Source: Tretioscincus oriximinensis
Lineage: Eukaryota; Chordata; Lepidosauria; Squamata; Gymnophthalmidae
Length of the DNA: 64,000 bases
Assembly (NCBI GenBank): GCA_022410635.1
Contig: JAJVDF010000133.1
Span: forward strand, 1,637,875-1,701,874
Direction: 5' to 3'
Below the pieces are notes generated by a model. It had not been told where the DNA came from and did no database searches. It saw nothing but the letters and a program-made list of their open reading frames with translations. The translations under genes and the position numbers were made by a program. Shown here one piece after another: positions 10,691-22,800 of the stretch. Position 1 is the first letter of the stretch, and the number at the start of each line of letters is the position of its first letter.

Positions 10691-12249
10691 CAAGCTGGAG
10701 GAATGGTTCTGTGCCATATCCAGGCCATTCCCATTAATTTCAGCTCCCTGGCCTGTAAAATTCAGGTGACTTTGCAGCTCCAGCCCTGTGCAGGTCCGTT
10801 CCTTGGCACACCCCAGAGGAGAGGAAATTAGCTGGCTCCTAAGAGGCGACCGCGGTTCATGCCTTGGACGGCTTTAGCCAGAAACGCAGGCGGAGCCTCA
10901 GGGTGGAGGAGCGAACACATCTGCTTCCCCCCCAGCCCTGGTTTCCATGAAACACGAGCTGCTCCCCCTGCGTTGACCCCCTTCCTCAGCAACGCTGATG
11001 GATGGCCCCAAAAGGACATTCCAGAAAGCGACCCCCTCCTGCCCTTCCCACAGCTGATGGATTTCAATCCGTCTCCATGGAGCCCAGGCAAAGGTGAGGG
11101 GCCCCTTGTGCTCTTTGCTTCTGGGGTTTAAATAGGGGGGGGGGGGAAGAAGAATTCTCAGTCAGGTCCGGCCTTAGCAACAGCTGCCGGTGGGGAGAGG
11201 CCCAGCCTGAGCATGAAGCAACTGCGCGGCAGGAATGGCCCTGGGTGCATGGGGAGGCTTATTAATAGAGCAATGGATGAGCAGACCGGCCTTTTCTGGC
11301 TTTGCATGGTGATTTATAGCTCTCGCTCACACTTGAACCCCCCTGCGAGAAGAGCAGTTGCTCTTTGGATACCTGGGGGGAGCGGGGAAGGGGGTTGCCG
11401 TGCTCCTCATTTCTAGAAAGTGCCCAGAGATCGAGGAACCTGTGTGCGATGGTTTGCATGTTCAGTATAATCCTTGGCTGCTCCGTGAGGACTGCAAATC
11501 GGTTGGGAAAGCGTCAGTAAGGGGAGGGGGGATGAGCATCTCCCCAGCCATGATGCATGGCGCTCAGTGGGACCCGGGAGACCCAACATCTTCATCCTCG
11601 GGAGCCTCCCGGGGCGGCCCAAGGCACAGGGCTCAGCCGAGAAGAACCTGCTTTCCGTGGAAGCGCCCCTTTGGAAAAAGGACTTGTGAGGACTGAAGCT
11701 GACGTGGTGCTTGCAGATGCCCTCAATTCGGTCTTAGGTCTCCTTGGCCTTTGGCATCATACTTGCCAGCCTGAGAGCTTGCTTCCAGGGGCATGGGTTG
11801 CGTCCCCTTGAATGTGCAAAATATCTGATGCTCCGTTTAACGTGGTATGGTGTCACTTTACGTGGCTATAGCACACTTTATACCGGCAACCCTGCTGCCT
11901 CAATGGGTCTCCCTTACATCTGCCCCAGTCACCTGGGCACCAGGCTCAGTGCTTGGGCATTGGAACGTGCCACACGTTGGCAACGGGGCTGCAGCCAAAG
12001 GGGCGAGGCGGGCGCCTGGTTTCTGAATGCTGCTGCTTCCCAAAACGGAGGACAAGGGGGGGCGGCGGCTAATGGAGACCCAGGAGGCCACAAGAACGAA
12101 CAGCCGTGCCAGACACATTGTCACCGAACTGTTCTGTTTCTTTTCATTGTTCTCCTCCTGCTTGACATTCCTCCAGGACGGCACAAATCCAGGCCACACG
12201 TCCCCTGGATTCCTTCAATTCCTTTCTGCCCAATGTCCCCCTGGCTAAA
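10691..12249. other. Intergenic DNA between the two inverted LTR-like copies
   Basis: Contains a short G run (11137-11146) and unique sequence. No retroviral gag or pol similarity was seen in the open frames, so this does not look like the inside of a provirus. Confidence 0.5.
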
Positions 12250-12940
12250 GGGGGTTCGCTTGCCCGTTATTTGGCTCCTTAGCTTGCCTAAGGAAGCTGG
12301 ATCCAATGTGTGCAGACACGTGTAAAGAGATTCACACGGACACCGTAGCTTGGGTTCAAAGGTAATCCAGGAGGCTCAAATCAGAAGGCGTGGATTCAGT
12401 GATGTCAAAAAAGGGGTGGTACAGCACACGTGGGTCAGGGCGGACCCAGGTAGTGACACCTGTGTGAGTGTTTCTCTCCTCCCAAGGAGGTGCAGCCTGT
12501 TTCAGGAAATGCCAAATATGGTATGGTGGTGAGATACAGGATGGACACTCTTAGCCTTTGTTTGCCCTGGCTATTATTCCTAAGTACAGGAATACTATGA
12601 CTCACCCATAGGATAAATGGATTAATGGGCTTCTTCTAGGCCACTATCAGGCTAAATGGTTTTAGCCCAGGTGCATGGCCAGGTAAACAATGATATTCCC
12701 TTTGCCATGATGGGTGTCATTTAATCCATTCAGTCTGGCAAGGTTTCTTGAGCAAGATATGTCCTCAGGACAGGAAGGGAGATTTGGCTTCTCCTGTTTA
12801 CTCCTGGGGCTGGGGTGACCAGAGATTTTTTTCAAAATTTCCATNCAGGCCTTACTTTGGCTAGCAAAGGTCAATCCAAGTATATTTTATATCAATATAT
12901 TAATGCCAATTAATATATGTCCCACATGGCTAACCCCAAC
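12250..12940 (-). mobile_element. LTR-like element, copy B, inverted relative to copy A
   Basis: Read on the minus strand it follows copy A from GTTGGGGTTAGCC to AAGCGAACCCC with an estimated one-fifth to one-quarter divergence by eye. It lacks about 60 bp that in copy A hold the AATAAA signal (from after CACGCCTTCTGAT to before GAGCCTCCTGGATTACC). No clear target duplication was found. Confidence 0.5.
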
Positions 12941-14167
12941 GAGGGGTGATGCAGGGGGCTTGAGGAACAGGGAGAAAGGTGAAGGGCTGNGACCGTGTAG
13001 CTGAGACCAGGCATTTTGGGTCTTATATTTAGAAAGCGGGGGGCCAGGATAATTCTGGGGTATGATGTAATGCGGCCTCATTTCTCTCCCTTCCACACAC
13101 ACATGCTTGTTTTCCTTCCTCCCACCCTCCGTCCAGCCTTATAAGGCTTGCAATTTGGGGGAATTGTGATGGGTGAGGTCATTGGGCTGAGACCATCGTC
13201 TTCCCACCTCCCGGTTTATCTGCTCCCTTCCTGGGTTGCTTTGTGTGGCCTCCATTGAAACGGCCATCAGCCCCGCCTGAAGGAAAGGAAGCTGTGAAGG
13301 GCTTGGGCCTGGGCCAGGAGTGTGGGGGAGGCATCCTGCCTACGGGTGCTGCTGACTGACCCTCAAGCAAGGGGGGGGGGATGGAGCGATGCAGTGAGTG
13401 TGTGTGCATGTGCCTACAAACAAGTGCCAGTGGGCTGTGCTTTGTGTGTGCAACAATGTGGCGTCAACAAAAGGCCATTGACGAGGGTTGAGATGGCTCC
13501 AGATTCCCAGTCTCCTTTCTTCAGAGCTGTTCTGGCAAAGGCAGAATATTTCCCAGAGCACTTAAAAGACACTGGATGTGGAGCGCACAGGTCCATCCCC
13601 CAAACCCCACCCTGAAGTCTACGAGGGCCGCTGTTCCCCTGGGTGCCGTGTTGCCGTTGGCGTAGCGTTTATTCCTGTGCCTCCCCGTGTGAAATGCCCA
13701 GAGGCAGAATCATGGCAGTTAGGGGGTTTTCCTTGGTTGTCTAACGTGCCATGAGGAATTCTGGATCTAGACGGACACAACTGCTGCCTTGAATTCTGCC
13801 ATCAGACCGCAAGGGCAAGGCAGCCGCTCCTGTGCTGCGGGTTGCTCTTGGTTGCTCCCCAGGAGCTATGGGAATCGATGTTCGCAGCTGAACATCTTGG
13901 AGTGACAGCCCACATCAGAATTACTAGGCAACAAGGGCATCCGTGCCGCCTGGCGGGGCAGGAAATGCAAGATATTATCCAGATGCAGAAGAAGACACTC
14001 TGAGGCGCTTGAATTCCGTTGGGGTAGAGACCAGAAAAGCGAGAGACGGGCTTCCTAAGGGCGCCACCCAGAGAACCGCTCTTTACCTGCCAAAGGCCTT
14101 GGGTTTCTGCCCTCACCTCCACCTGCTTCTGCAACCTCCCACTTAATGTGGCGATCTCTAACCCCAA
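12941..14167. other. Intergenic DNA, no gene seen
   Basis: Unique sequence with a short G run near 13371. No conserved reading frame, RNA gene or known repeat was recognised. Confidence 0.45.
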
Positions 14168-14173
14168 CTGTAC

Positions 14174-14382
14174 GCTGACCAGATGACCCCTTTTGGTGGG
14201 TGTTGAAAACTCATTTTTGGGATGCCTCCCGTTTTTTTCTGAGGAAAAAAAAAATTAAAAAGNAAAAATATTTTCCAAAAAAATCTTTTTTTCAAAAAAA
14301 TTTCCTCAGAAAAAACTGGGAGGCACCCCGAAACCAGGTTTTCAACCCCACCCCCCAAAAGGGGTCATCTGGTCAGCCTACA
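14174..14382. repeat. Foldback (hairpin) element, copy 1
   Basis: The two halves are long inverted repeats of about 85 bp. The left arm starts GCTGACCAGATGACCCC and contains GGGATGCCTCCCG. The right arm ends GGGGTCATCTGGTCAGC and contains GGGAGGCACCCCG. They meet at an A/T-rich centre near 14240-14310 and could extrude as a long hairpin. A second copy follows 150 bp downstream. Confidence 0.75.
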
Positions 14383-14536
14383 CAGGCTAGAGGTGCCACA
14401 CTATGCACCTGGGATCCAATCAGGCACCCACGACCTACTTAGACTCCCAGCACCTTTAGGCCTTTAACAAGGCACCTATATGCTGTATGAATGGACTTTA
14501 TTTCAGTCCTCACCAGTTGTTGTGATGAGTATAGAT

Positions 14537-14711
14537 TAGATGACCCCTTTTGGGGGTGGGTGGGTTTGAAAACCTGTTTTGGGGGTAGCTCCTGTTTTTT
14601 TCTGAGGAAAAAAAATTTTTTTTGAAAGAAAATTCCTAAGAAAATACTGGGAGGCACCCCAAAACCGGGTTTTCAACACACACATCCAAAAAAGGGATCA
14701 TCTGGTCAGCT
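14537..14711. repeat. Foldback (hairpin) element, copy 2
   Basis: Same family and arm structure as the previous copy (AGATGACCCCTTTTGG ... AAAAGGGATCATCTGG) with an A/T centre near 14600-14640. The left flank is GAGTATAGAT (14527-14536), which recurs at 15147-15156. Confidence 0.7.
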
Positions 14712-15144
14712 TGTGAGGAAAAACCACAGATAGATGTTTTAAAAGTTTATTGTTCCAACAGAAAAATGTCTGTGAATAGTAAAAGGAAATCAGTTAGAAA
14801 TGAAGACTCTAACCAGAGCAGTCCCACATATGCTCTGAGGAATTGAAACATTTAACAGTCAGGACTTAAAGTGACAGGCACCACTATCTTAATTTCAGCC
14901 CAGGCCTAGTCTCCACTATGACTAGCAGACTAGCAGCAGACCTCCTGTTAACTTGCTTCACAACATCAAGTTTCCCCAGCAGAAAGGCCTGTAGCCCTAG
15001 TCAGTCTCCTTTTTATAGTCTGGCCAGCCAGCTACTCGAGGCCCTATTGGCTGGCTCCTCCAGCCCCACCCCCTCCCAAACAGCAAATGAAAAAGCCACG
15101 CCCCTGTCCAGGCCTGCTCTTCCCCCTCCCTCTGGGATAACACA
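14712..15144 (-). mobile_element. Candidate solo LTR
   Basis: On the minus strand the 433-bp segment begins TGTGTTATCCC and ends TTCCTCACA, an LTR-like TG...CA layout. It holds a TATA-like ACTATAAAAAGGAG on the minus strand (about 15008-15021) and AATAAA (about 14744-14749) some 260 bp downstream, in the order U3-R-U5. No gag, pol or env sequence is attached. No 4-6 bp target duplication abuts the ends, so the boundary with foldback copy 2 is unclear. Confidence 0.45.
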
Positions 15145-15156
15145 GCGAGTATAGAT

Positions 15157-16066
15157 AAAAAAATACAAACCTTAATATTGGCAAACGCCACATCTTCCAA
15201 GTCTGCTTCTCTGCTGCAGATGTGGTGTACAAGGGCTTGAGGAAGCTGAGTTTCAATGGCTTCCGTATACGGGCACAGAGTTTTTCCTGGATCACGTCTT
15301 TTCANGCGATTGGCCCAATCTGACTGGTGCCTTCACATGTTTGCACCGCAGGACTGTTTCAATTGCACTGCCCAGTTATCAAAAGCAGCCAACGGTTGTG
15401 CCCCTGTGGCAAGCACAGGATGTTGAAGCTGTCACAAGTTGTCCCTCTTCCTTGGGCATCCACAGGGAGAGAAGCCCCCACCACCACCACCTCCAGCAGG
15501 ACCATCCACAAATTAGATTACGTCTGCCCGGGTGGCTGCATTTAACAAGCTCCAGCAGCCTCTTCAAACCGAGGACAAGGTTGTTGCAGCCACAGGAAGG
15601 GAACTGAGGAGCTCCTTGGCCCCAAATATTCTTTCTGGGCTTGCTTTTCCTAGGCTTCATGATGAGTCGTGGGCCTTTGGGCAGGTCAGGCTCGCCAGTT
15701 TTTTCCCCTGAATGCAGGCGCACATGTGTAGCGGCTACTTACTCCGTAACATGCCTGCTCTGCTCTTCTGTGGGACCGGGCAGTCCCTCGCAGGCAGCAG
15801 AGTGGGATCCAGAAGCTCCCCGTTCCCTTCTGTAGGGGCAAAATGGGCAGCTGTTTACCTTGCCTGTTAACCCAGGTTGAGTAACATGAGCTTAGTCATC
15901 CACACTGGTTCTCTGGTGGCTTCCCCAAACCTCAGCCACCCAACCTCTCACTGTCCCTGGGTTCCACCTGTTGTGACCTTGCTGTGGCCTCTTCTGGACA
16001 CCTTGGCCTTTGGCCCACCAGTGACTGGCATGGAAGCACACCTGTGACCCTGCCCCCTTCCCTACC
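15157..16066. other. Intergenic DNA, no gene seen
   Basis: Nothing recognisable beyond a short purine/pyrimidine-biased stretch near 15480-15500. Confidence 0.45.
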
Positions 16067-16361
16067 AGGTAGTGGTAGCTAACAGCTTGGATAGTTTCAA
16101 GACAGGACTAGACAGGTTTATGGACACCAAGGGTATAAATGGCTACTAGGATGGATGTCTGGATGCTGCCTCCAGGATGGAGCAACAGGCAAGACTCCTG
16201 AAATACCATTTGCAGGGAGTCATGAACAGGAGCATATTTTGCTTTCCTCTGTTCAGACTGCCCAGGGGCATCTGGTGGGCCTTGGTGTGGCACAGAATGC
16301 TGGACTTGATGGGCTGTGGCCTGATCCAGGATGGCTCTTTTTATGTTCTTATGTTCTTATT
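16067..16361 (+). mobile_element. CR1 LINE 3' end
   Basis: A 5'-truncated copy with the TAGCTAACAGCTTGGATAG segment, the GGACTTGATGGGCTGTGGCC segment and the tail TTATGTTCTTATGTTCTTATT. Confidence 0.88.
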
Positions 16362-18490
16362 GAATTCCAGTTTGAAGCTGTTCTTGTTGTTAGCTGTCAC
16401 TGGACTTGGTTTTAACCCATGTGCAGATTCGGCCTTTGACTGCCCTACGTATGCCCCCCATGCAGTCCCATAGTTATATGCGGTGCCTATTCTTTTCCCT
16501 GCAACGCGCATCATTTTAGGCCTCTTTTCCTCATGGACCTGATTGGCTAAAAGAGGTACTTTGCCCATCAAGGGTGAGCATGGGGCAACACAAGGGCCTG
16601 GGGCAGAAGAAAAGCTTTCCGGCCAAGGTCGCATGCGAGGCAGAGAGGAAACATGGCTGCCACTTGCCCAGGGTCGTTCATGCCGGAGCGCCTGGGGCAA
16701 GCCCTGTGCCTGGCGGAAGAAAAGGCCCCTGGCTGCCCATGTGGCAAGCCCCACTGTTTGCCCTTGTAAGGCAGCGGCGGCCCCTGTGAGAGAGGCAGCG
16801 CTTATCAGGCTGGCTCCATAGTTCTCCTCTGGCCAGAGACGCTGGCGGGGGTGTGTTGCTTTAGGCTGCCTCCCTTGTGATGCAAGGCAGGGAAATGCGC
16901 TTGGCTCAGCCAGGGTGGGGGGCGCTGGTTGAGTTCTCCTTATTGCGTTTATTTATATCGTGCTAACGGTGTACTTGGCATCCTCGGGTGAATTGCTACA
17001 AGTCCCAAGCAACCCTTGTGTCAAGGATGGTCTGTCCCTCCCTCCCCTTTCCCACCCCACAATGGCCTTAGTGCTCTGACCCCGTGACTCAGCAACCTCA
17101 CCACACAGGGCCTGGCTGAGTCATGGCGGGGCCTCCCTGCGGAATGCCAGGCAGTGGGGATGGTGCCAGCCCCAGGGGTGCTCCATGGTGGTGGCTGCAC
17201 TTTAGCACAGGAAGGGGCTTTGTGGAATCTTGGCAAAAGGATCCCTGCTGTGACCTCCCTTCGCCCAGGCGCTGGGGAAGAACCCTGAGCACGAGCCCCC
17301 CCGGGGTGCCCTTTCCCTTGCCTTGCAAGGAGGCCAGGGCAGCTCCTGAAAGGACATTGGGTTGCTTATTGGCTTCCTTGGGTAGGGAGAATGCTGCTTT
17401 TCTCCCCATGCTTTCCTTGGCAGCTGAGCTGGTGAGCTCTGGGCACCCCTAGGCTCCCCTTAAAGTGTGTTTTGGGGACTGTGGGAGTCACAGAGCTCTG
17501 CTGTGGTACCAGGCAATGGAGCAGATCTTATCCTCCTGCCTAGACCTCTTAAACTTGACAGCTAAAAGATCATTTCCCACAGGCGTAACTAGCGGTGAGG
17601 ACCTGTGGATCGGCCACGGCTGCCGTGTTTTCAGTCCCCTGGCCTTTGTAGTGGCTGCTTCCAGGCTGGCATTGCTTGATGTGTTTGCGTGGCCACGTGC
17701 GGCAGAGGCTGCAGGACCTGGGCAGGTGAAGGCCGTTGGCACCAGGCTTCTTGCTGCCAAGAGTCCNTGCTTTATCTCCGTGGCAGAGGAAGCAAAGTTG
17801 GGCTTGAGCTCCCTTTCTTCACCCTTCCCAAAATATTCCTGACCTCAGGGGATGGCGGGCAGTGCATCAGCCTGGCACATAACTCAGGGCCTCCATCAGT
17901 TGGTCTTTCTGGTTCTGGCTATAAAAAGAGGCTGCCAGCTGCTCCCCCAGGCCAGATCCCTTGGCAGCGGCAAGTGCAAGGATGATTTGTGGGTGAACGA
18001 GGTGGAGGGGCATTTTCCTCAAGCGCAGAGGGGGTGCCAGCCGATGAGGCTATTCACAAGGCGCAGGCAGCTTGCAGCGGAGCCCGGGAACATGAGACCC
18101 AGGGCTCTACAGCCACAGATCACGCTCAGCTCTTGCTTAGGACACCCAATTGGCCACGGTGAGGATGGAAAGTGACATTTGATTCCCGCCCCCCAGCCAG
18201 CCTCATGCCAGCANACTGATCCTGGTGTTTGTACCCTGTGCCTTTTTCATGAGGAAATCCAAGGGGGGATGCCTAGGACTCTTGGAATTCCCCTGGTCCC
18301 TGAAGAAATTGCAGGTGTTGTGTGTGACTTCCTTTGCCATCCGGGGGCCCTTGGCTTTGGCCTCTTAAGCCTGCGGTGAGAATCCTTCAGGTGACCAGGC
18401 CAGCTTGGCAAGGGCCACGGGCAACGGCAGGTGGGGCTGAGGCCAGGTAACTCCTGGTAACTAGGAACCAGGTTAAGCATTGGGGACTAT
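16362..18490. other. Intergenic DNA downstream of NES, no gene seen
   Basis: Unique sequence. No brevican (BCAN) exon, the gene next to NES in human, was recognised here, although short divergent exons could be missed by eye. Confidence 0.45.
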
Positions 18491-18510
18491 TTCAAAAACC
18501 TCCAGTGTAA

Positions 18511-18516
18511 TTTATT
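18511..18516 (-). terminator. NES: Candidate NES polyadenylation signal
   Basis: TTTATT on the plus strand gives AATAAA on the minus strand, about 1.37 kb after the NES stop codon. An ATTAAA variant lies at about 18609-18614. The A/T-rich sequence between fits a 3' UTR. Which signal is used cannot be told. Confidence 0.4.
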
Positions 18517-19880
18517 CATTCCTTTTTACTCTCGTTCTCTCTCGCTTACGCACTTGCCCACCCACACAAAACAGAAAAAGTAACACTTCTAAGCAAGGTA
18601 ATACGTTACTTTAATAAGTTCAAGTTTAAAGTAAAAGCAAGTTTGGCTGTAGGCTTGCAAAAGTACCATTGAGGAAGCAGTGACTGTTCTGGCTGTTTTC
18701 AAGGCAGCGCCTTGTGGGGCAGGCATGATGNCCAGAGCTCAAGGCAGGCGCCGGGTGCAGGGACGGAGCTACCACCAGCTTTGCAACGGCCGTGTTGCAG
18801 GGCTTTGCCATTGGCCCCTTGTGCCGGTGGCGTCTGTGGGGCATATGTTGCAGGTGCCGAGGCCAGGATAATTAGAACCTTTCTAATCTAGCCAGAACTG
18901 CCTTCCGGGTTCCTGAGCTGGGAGAGCCAGGAATTTTTTCATGTTTTCTAGAAGAGCGTGCAGGTCGACCCTCTGTTGCGCACCTGTTCTTCAAAATAAA
19001 AGTGATGGAGTTATGGCAGAGGGCCACATATGACATGATCAGTCATACAAGGGGACCGCGACCCAGGAAATTGGACCAACTCAGGAAGGGAATCCGAAAA
19101 TACATAGGGAAGAAAACCGGGCCAGGTGACCTTATGGCTGAGAGGAGGCCAGTTTCCCTAGTGCCTGGGGTCCAGCCGCTTCCCATGCCACAGTGCAGCG
19201 GGTGCCCAGAAGGTCTCTTGCTTTCTTCTCATAATGAAATTGATGGGCAAGGAAGTCCTTGTGAGCTGCTTCCCTCCGATGGAGACCCCCCTTGTGTTCA
19301 CATGCGAGAGGCTGCAAGCAAAGCCATGGGGCCGCCTCTGCCCAAAGAGCCCTCCCACCCATATCCTCTGTTGGGGTTGCCAATGGCCACAGGTTGATGC
19401 CTAGTGCTGCTGGGGCTCTTCTGCAACCCAGGCCGTAGGGAAGGCAACCCCAAGCAGCAGGTGCTGCGTCTTTATCTCATCCCTGGCAATTCACACGCCA
19501 ATTTCACCTTCAACTTTCAATTCTGCATGAAAGGGATTCAGCAACTTAACACCTGATGATGGAGCTGAGGCACCCTAAGAATTTTTTACTGTTACACCTA
19601 AGGAGAATAGAAACAGCTGTAAAGGAATCCTGTTCCGTTAGGCTCTATAAGGCACTGAACTTGAATGCTTGAAGTGGACACCTTAAAAACTGCTCCCGTA
19701 AATCGGAAGGGTTACAAAGGTAAATATTCTTCCTAATCAAAACTTCTGATTGTCAGTTTGACTAATTAAAAAAAAAAACACCCAAATGGGGAGAGTGTAA
19801 CTAGAAAAAAATAGAAAACAAATGTGAAAAAATGCTATTTTTGTGTTTCAAGCAAGAACTAAGAGCTGAAAAAGGCTTCT

Positions 19881-22800
19881 TCAGTTGTTTTCAGAGACCT
19901 GCAGGCCCCCCGTGTTTTCTGGCTGGAGCGTCAGGGGTTGGCTGGGCTCCACCTGCTCAGCATGGTCTTCCAATGCAGAAGAGAGAGAAGCTGCTTCTGG
20001 CCCAGCGTCTTTTCCTCCTTTCATGCAGGCAGCTTGCATTAACTCTGTGACTAGGCTTCCATCCACATCCAGAGCTTCCAGCCTTGTGTAGTCAACAAAA
20101 ACTTTGTTGTAAACTTCGGAATTGACTTCCTCAGCTGTGAACGTCTCTTCCTTGGACGATGTTTGAGACAGACTCTGGCTGATGTTGTCCACCGCAACAA
20201 AGTCGTCCAGCTCCTCTCTCTGGATCTGCTTACTAATTGTGCTATTCCTGATCAGTTCTTCTGCTGAGACATTGATATCCTGCTCCAGGTCATCACATGG
20301 TAGCGACCCAACGCCGTTCAGTATCTCTTCTGTGAAGTCTTGCTGCAAGCCGTTGCTTTCTGCCGTTAGGGGTTTGGATTCTGCTGGGTCTTTGGCAATA
20401 AGGAAGGAGGTTTCCAAGGCCTCTGGAAAAAACTGGGATGAATATGAGTTGGTTGATTGATCATGACCCTTTGCATCTGCAGAAGGATGTTCCTCTTCAC
20501 CTCTTGCCAGTAGTTCGGTTTCAGCGGACATTGCAGCTGCTTTAATCAGCTCTTGATTAAACTCCAGGGCTTGCTCTACAATTTCAAGGATATCCGTGCC
20601 TTTCATGTCCATATCTGAGACCCTTAAAGCTGCCTCTGATGAAGCAAGTGGAAAACCCTTATCATTTAGATTATCATCAACCAAGACTTCCTGCTGGGGA
20701 GGTTCTCCCATCCCTTCGGTCTCTAAATTGGAGGTTTGTTGGTGCTCAGGGAGATGGAGTGGACCTTCTTCATCACAAGATGCCAAAACGTCCGTTTCTG
20801 CAATTCCTCTTTGGTCATCTGGAGACTCTTCTCCTTCGAACACAATTTCTCCCAAGTCTGAAACACTGGTCAGAGGAGAAACCTTATGTGGCCCTTCAGC
20901 ATCTGCATTGCCTTGGGTGCTGTCTGGCTGTGGGCAGTTATTTTCCATAAATGTGCCTTCCTCCGTAGGCCATGGGTCAAACTGATCTGCCTGGAAAACG
21001 ACGTCCTTTTCTGGTCCCCAAACAAAGTCTCTCTCATTCTCTTTATCTTGGGGATGTTCCATAAACTCAAGATCTTGTCTGGTCTCATCTCCTAGTTGGG
21101 AGGTTTCCTCACCTTCTTCTCCTGGCCCTTCGGCTTCTGGCGTGTGCAGCTCAGCACCAATTTCATCCCCTTCTGATGCTTTGGCTTCTTCCACTAGCGG
21201 CAGAGAAGCCCCTGGGAGCTGGTTGGCTGCAGAGTCTTCAAAACAGTTTCTTTCCTCTTGAATTCCCTCTTGCTGTTTGTCATTTTCTTCTTTTAGAGGA
21301 CTATGTGCACTTTCTTGCAGTTGTGTTTCTTCTTGGGACACAAAAGTGTCTTCAATTAAGACAGTCGCTATCTCTGCTGTCTCTTGTCCCGCTGGAAACA
21401 GTGGTTCAGATTTCTCTGCCANAATCGATCCCTGCCCGTCATACAAATGCAAAGGTGTGTGATCTGGTAGCGTTTCTTCAAGAATCCTCTGTGAGCCACA
21501 GATCCCATCTGTTTCAGAACCGTTGGTGGACGAGAGATCCAATGTTCCAAGCAATTCCTCTGACCCCAGATCCTCACGGTATGTCTGGTGGATGCTTGTA
21601 TCACCAAGGTTGTCACCTTGGACTGCCAGGACGATGTCACTCTGCCGTTCTGAAGGACTGTCTGATGCCTTGGAATTATCCTGAGTTTGCATTTCCTCAG
21701 AAGGTCTTGCACCTTGAAGCTGAAAGGCCTCTTCTGTTCCAGCAGTAATTTGCTGCTCTTCTCCCTGGGCGCCGCAGTGCACCATATACGCTTCATCCTG
21801 TAAGCCACGTAGATCGACATCATTTTCTACTTCCTCTGCCTTCAAACAGGCTGCTGTGTCTTCACTTCCAGTCTCTGCCACTTCTGCTTTTGTTATCAAA
21901 TCTTCTCCTATTTGAATGTCTCCATCCATGTCCAGAAAAGCCCCTGGGATGTCTTTGTCACGGTTGTCTTCCATCTTCCCTACCGGCCTTTGTGCCTCTT
22001 CAGCCAATTCCTGTGCAGAAGTATTTTCTTCCATGACGTTCTCCTCTTCCAAGGGAAGGTCTGCCTCGCAGGGACTCTCACATGGAAATACTTTCTCCTC
22101 TATGACATCTTCCTTTCCCAACCCATTGTCTTCGTCGAACCTTACAGTATCTTCTGGTTTCTCCCCAAATTCTTCCTCGGCCATCTTGCTCTCCATAACC
22201 CTGGGACTGTCTGCAATGGTAGCTGCTTTATCACTTGTTTCAGTGTCCTCTCTATGGATCTTCCCTTCCACACAGACCGTCTCCTGTTCCAAGCCTGGTC
22301 CTTTCCCCTCTTCCACCGGCAGATTTTCTTCCTCCTCNTTTTTTTCCTGCTGTATTCCAAGGAAAGTATAGTTGTGACACCGTTCCCCAGACGAAGGGGC
22401 AGGACTGATTGGTGACAAGTTGTCGACTGTAAATCCTTCCATCTGCTGAAGTGGCCTTTCCACCAGCTCTGCCTGCAAGTCATGCTCCCCATTCTCCATG
22501 GAAGGGCTCCACAGCCCTATCCTTCCTTGGCCCTCCAATAGATGCAGAGCTTCTCTGCTCGCTGCCTCAAGGCCTTCAACTCCTCCCTCTGCCTCTTCCG
22601 AGCCTGTTCCTGTGGCACCAGTTTGGTCCCCATGGTGGCTGATTTCTGGTACCAGGTTCTCTATTTCCCCTCCCGAAACAGCTGCTGCATCTTCGTCTGG
22701 GGAAGTTGCCAAATTTGTGCCTTCAGAAGTTTCTTCCAGGCCAATTCCAGGAGCTGAGTTCTGTGCTGGGTGGGCTTGTTCCCTGCTGTCCCCCTTCATG

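Noticed and set aside
9909..12940. A provirus with the two LTR-like copies as its ends
   Set aside because: The copies are inverted, not direct repeats, and the 1.6 kb between them shows no retroviral coding similarity.
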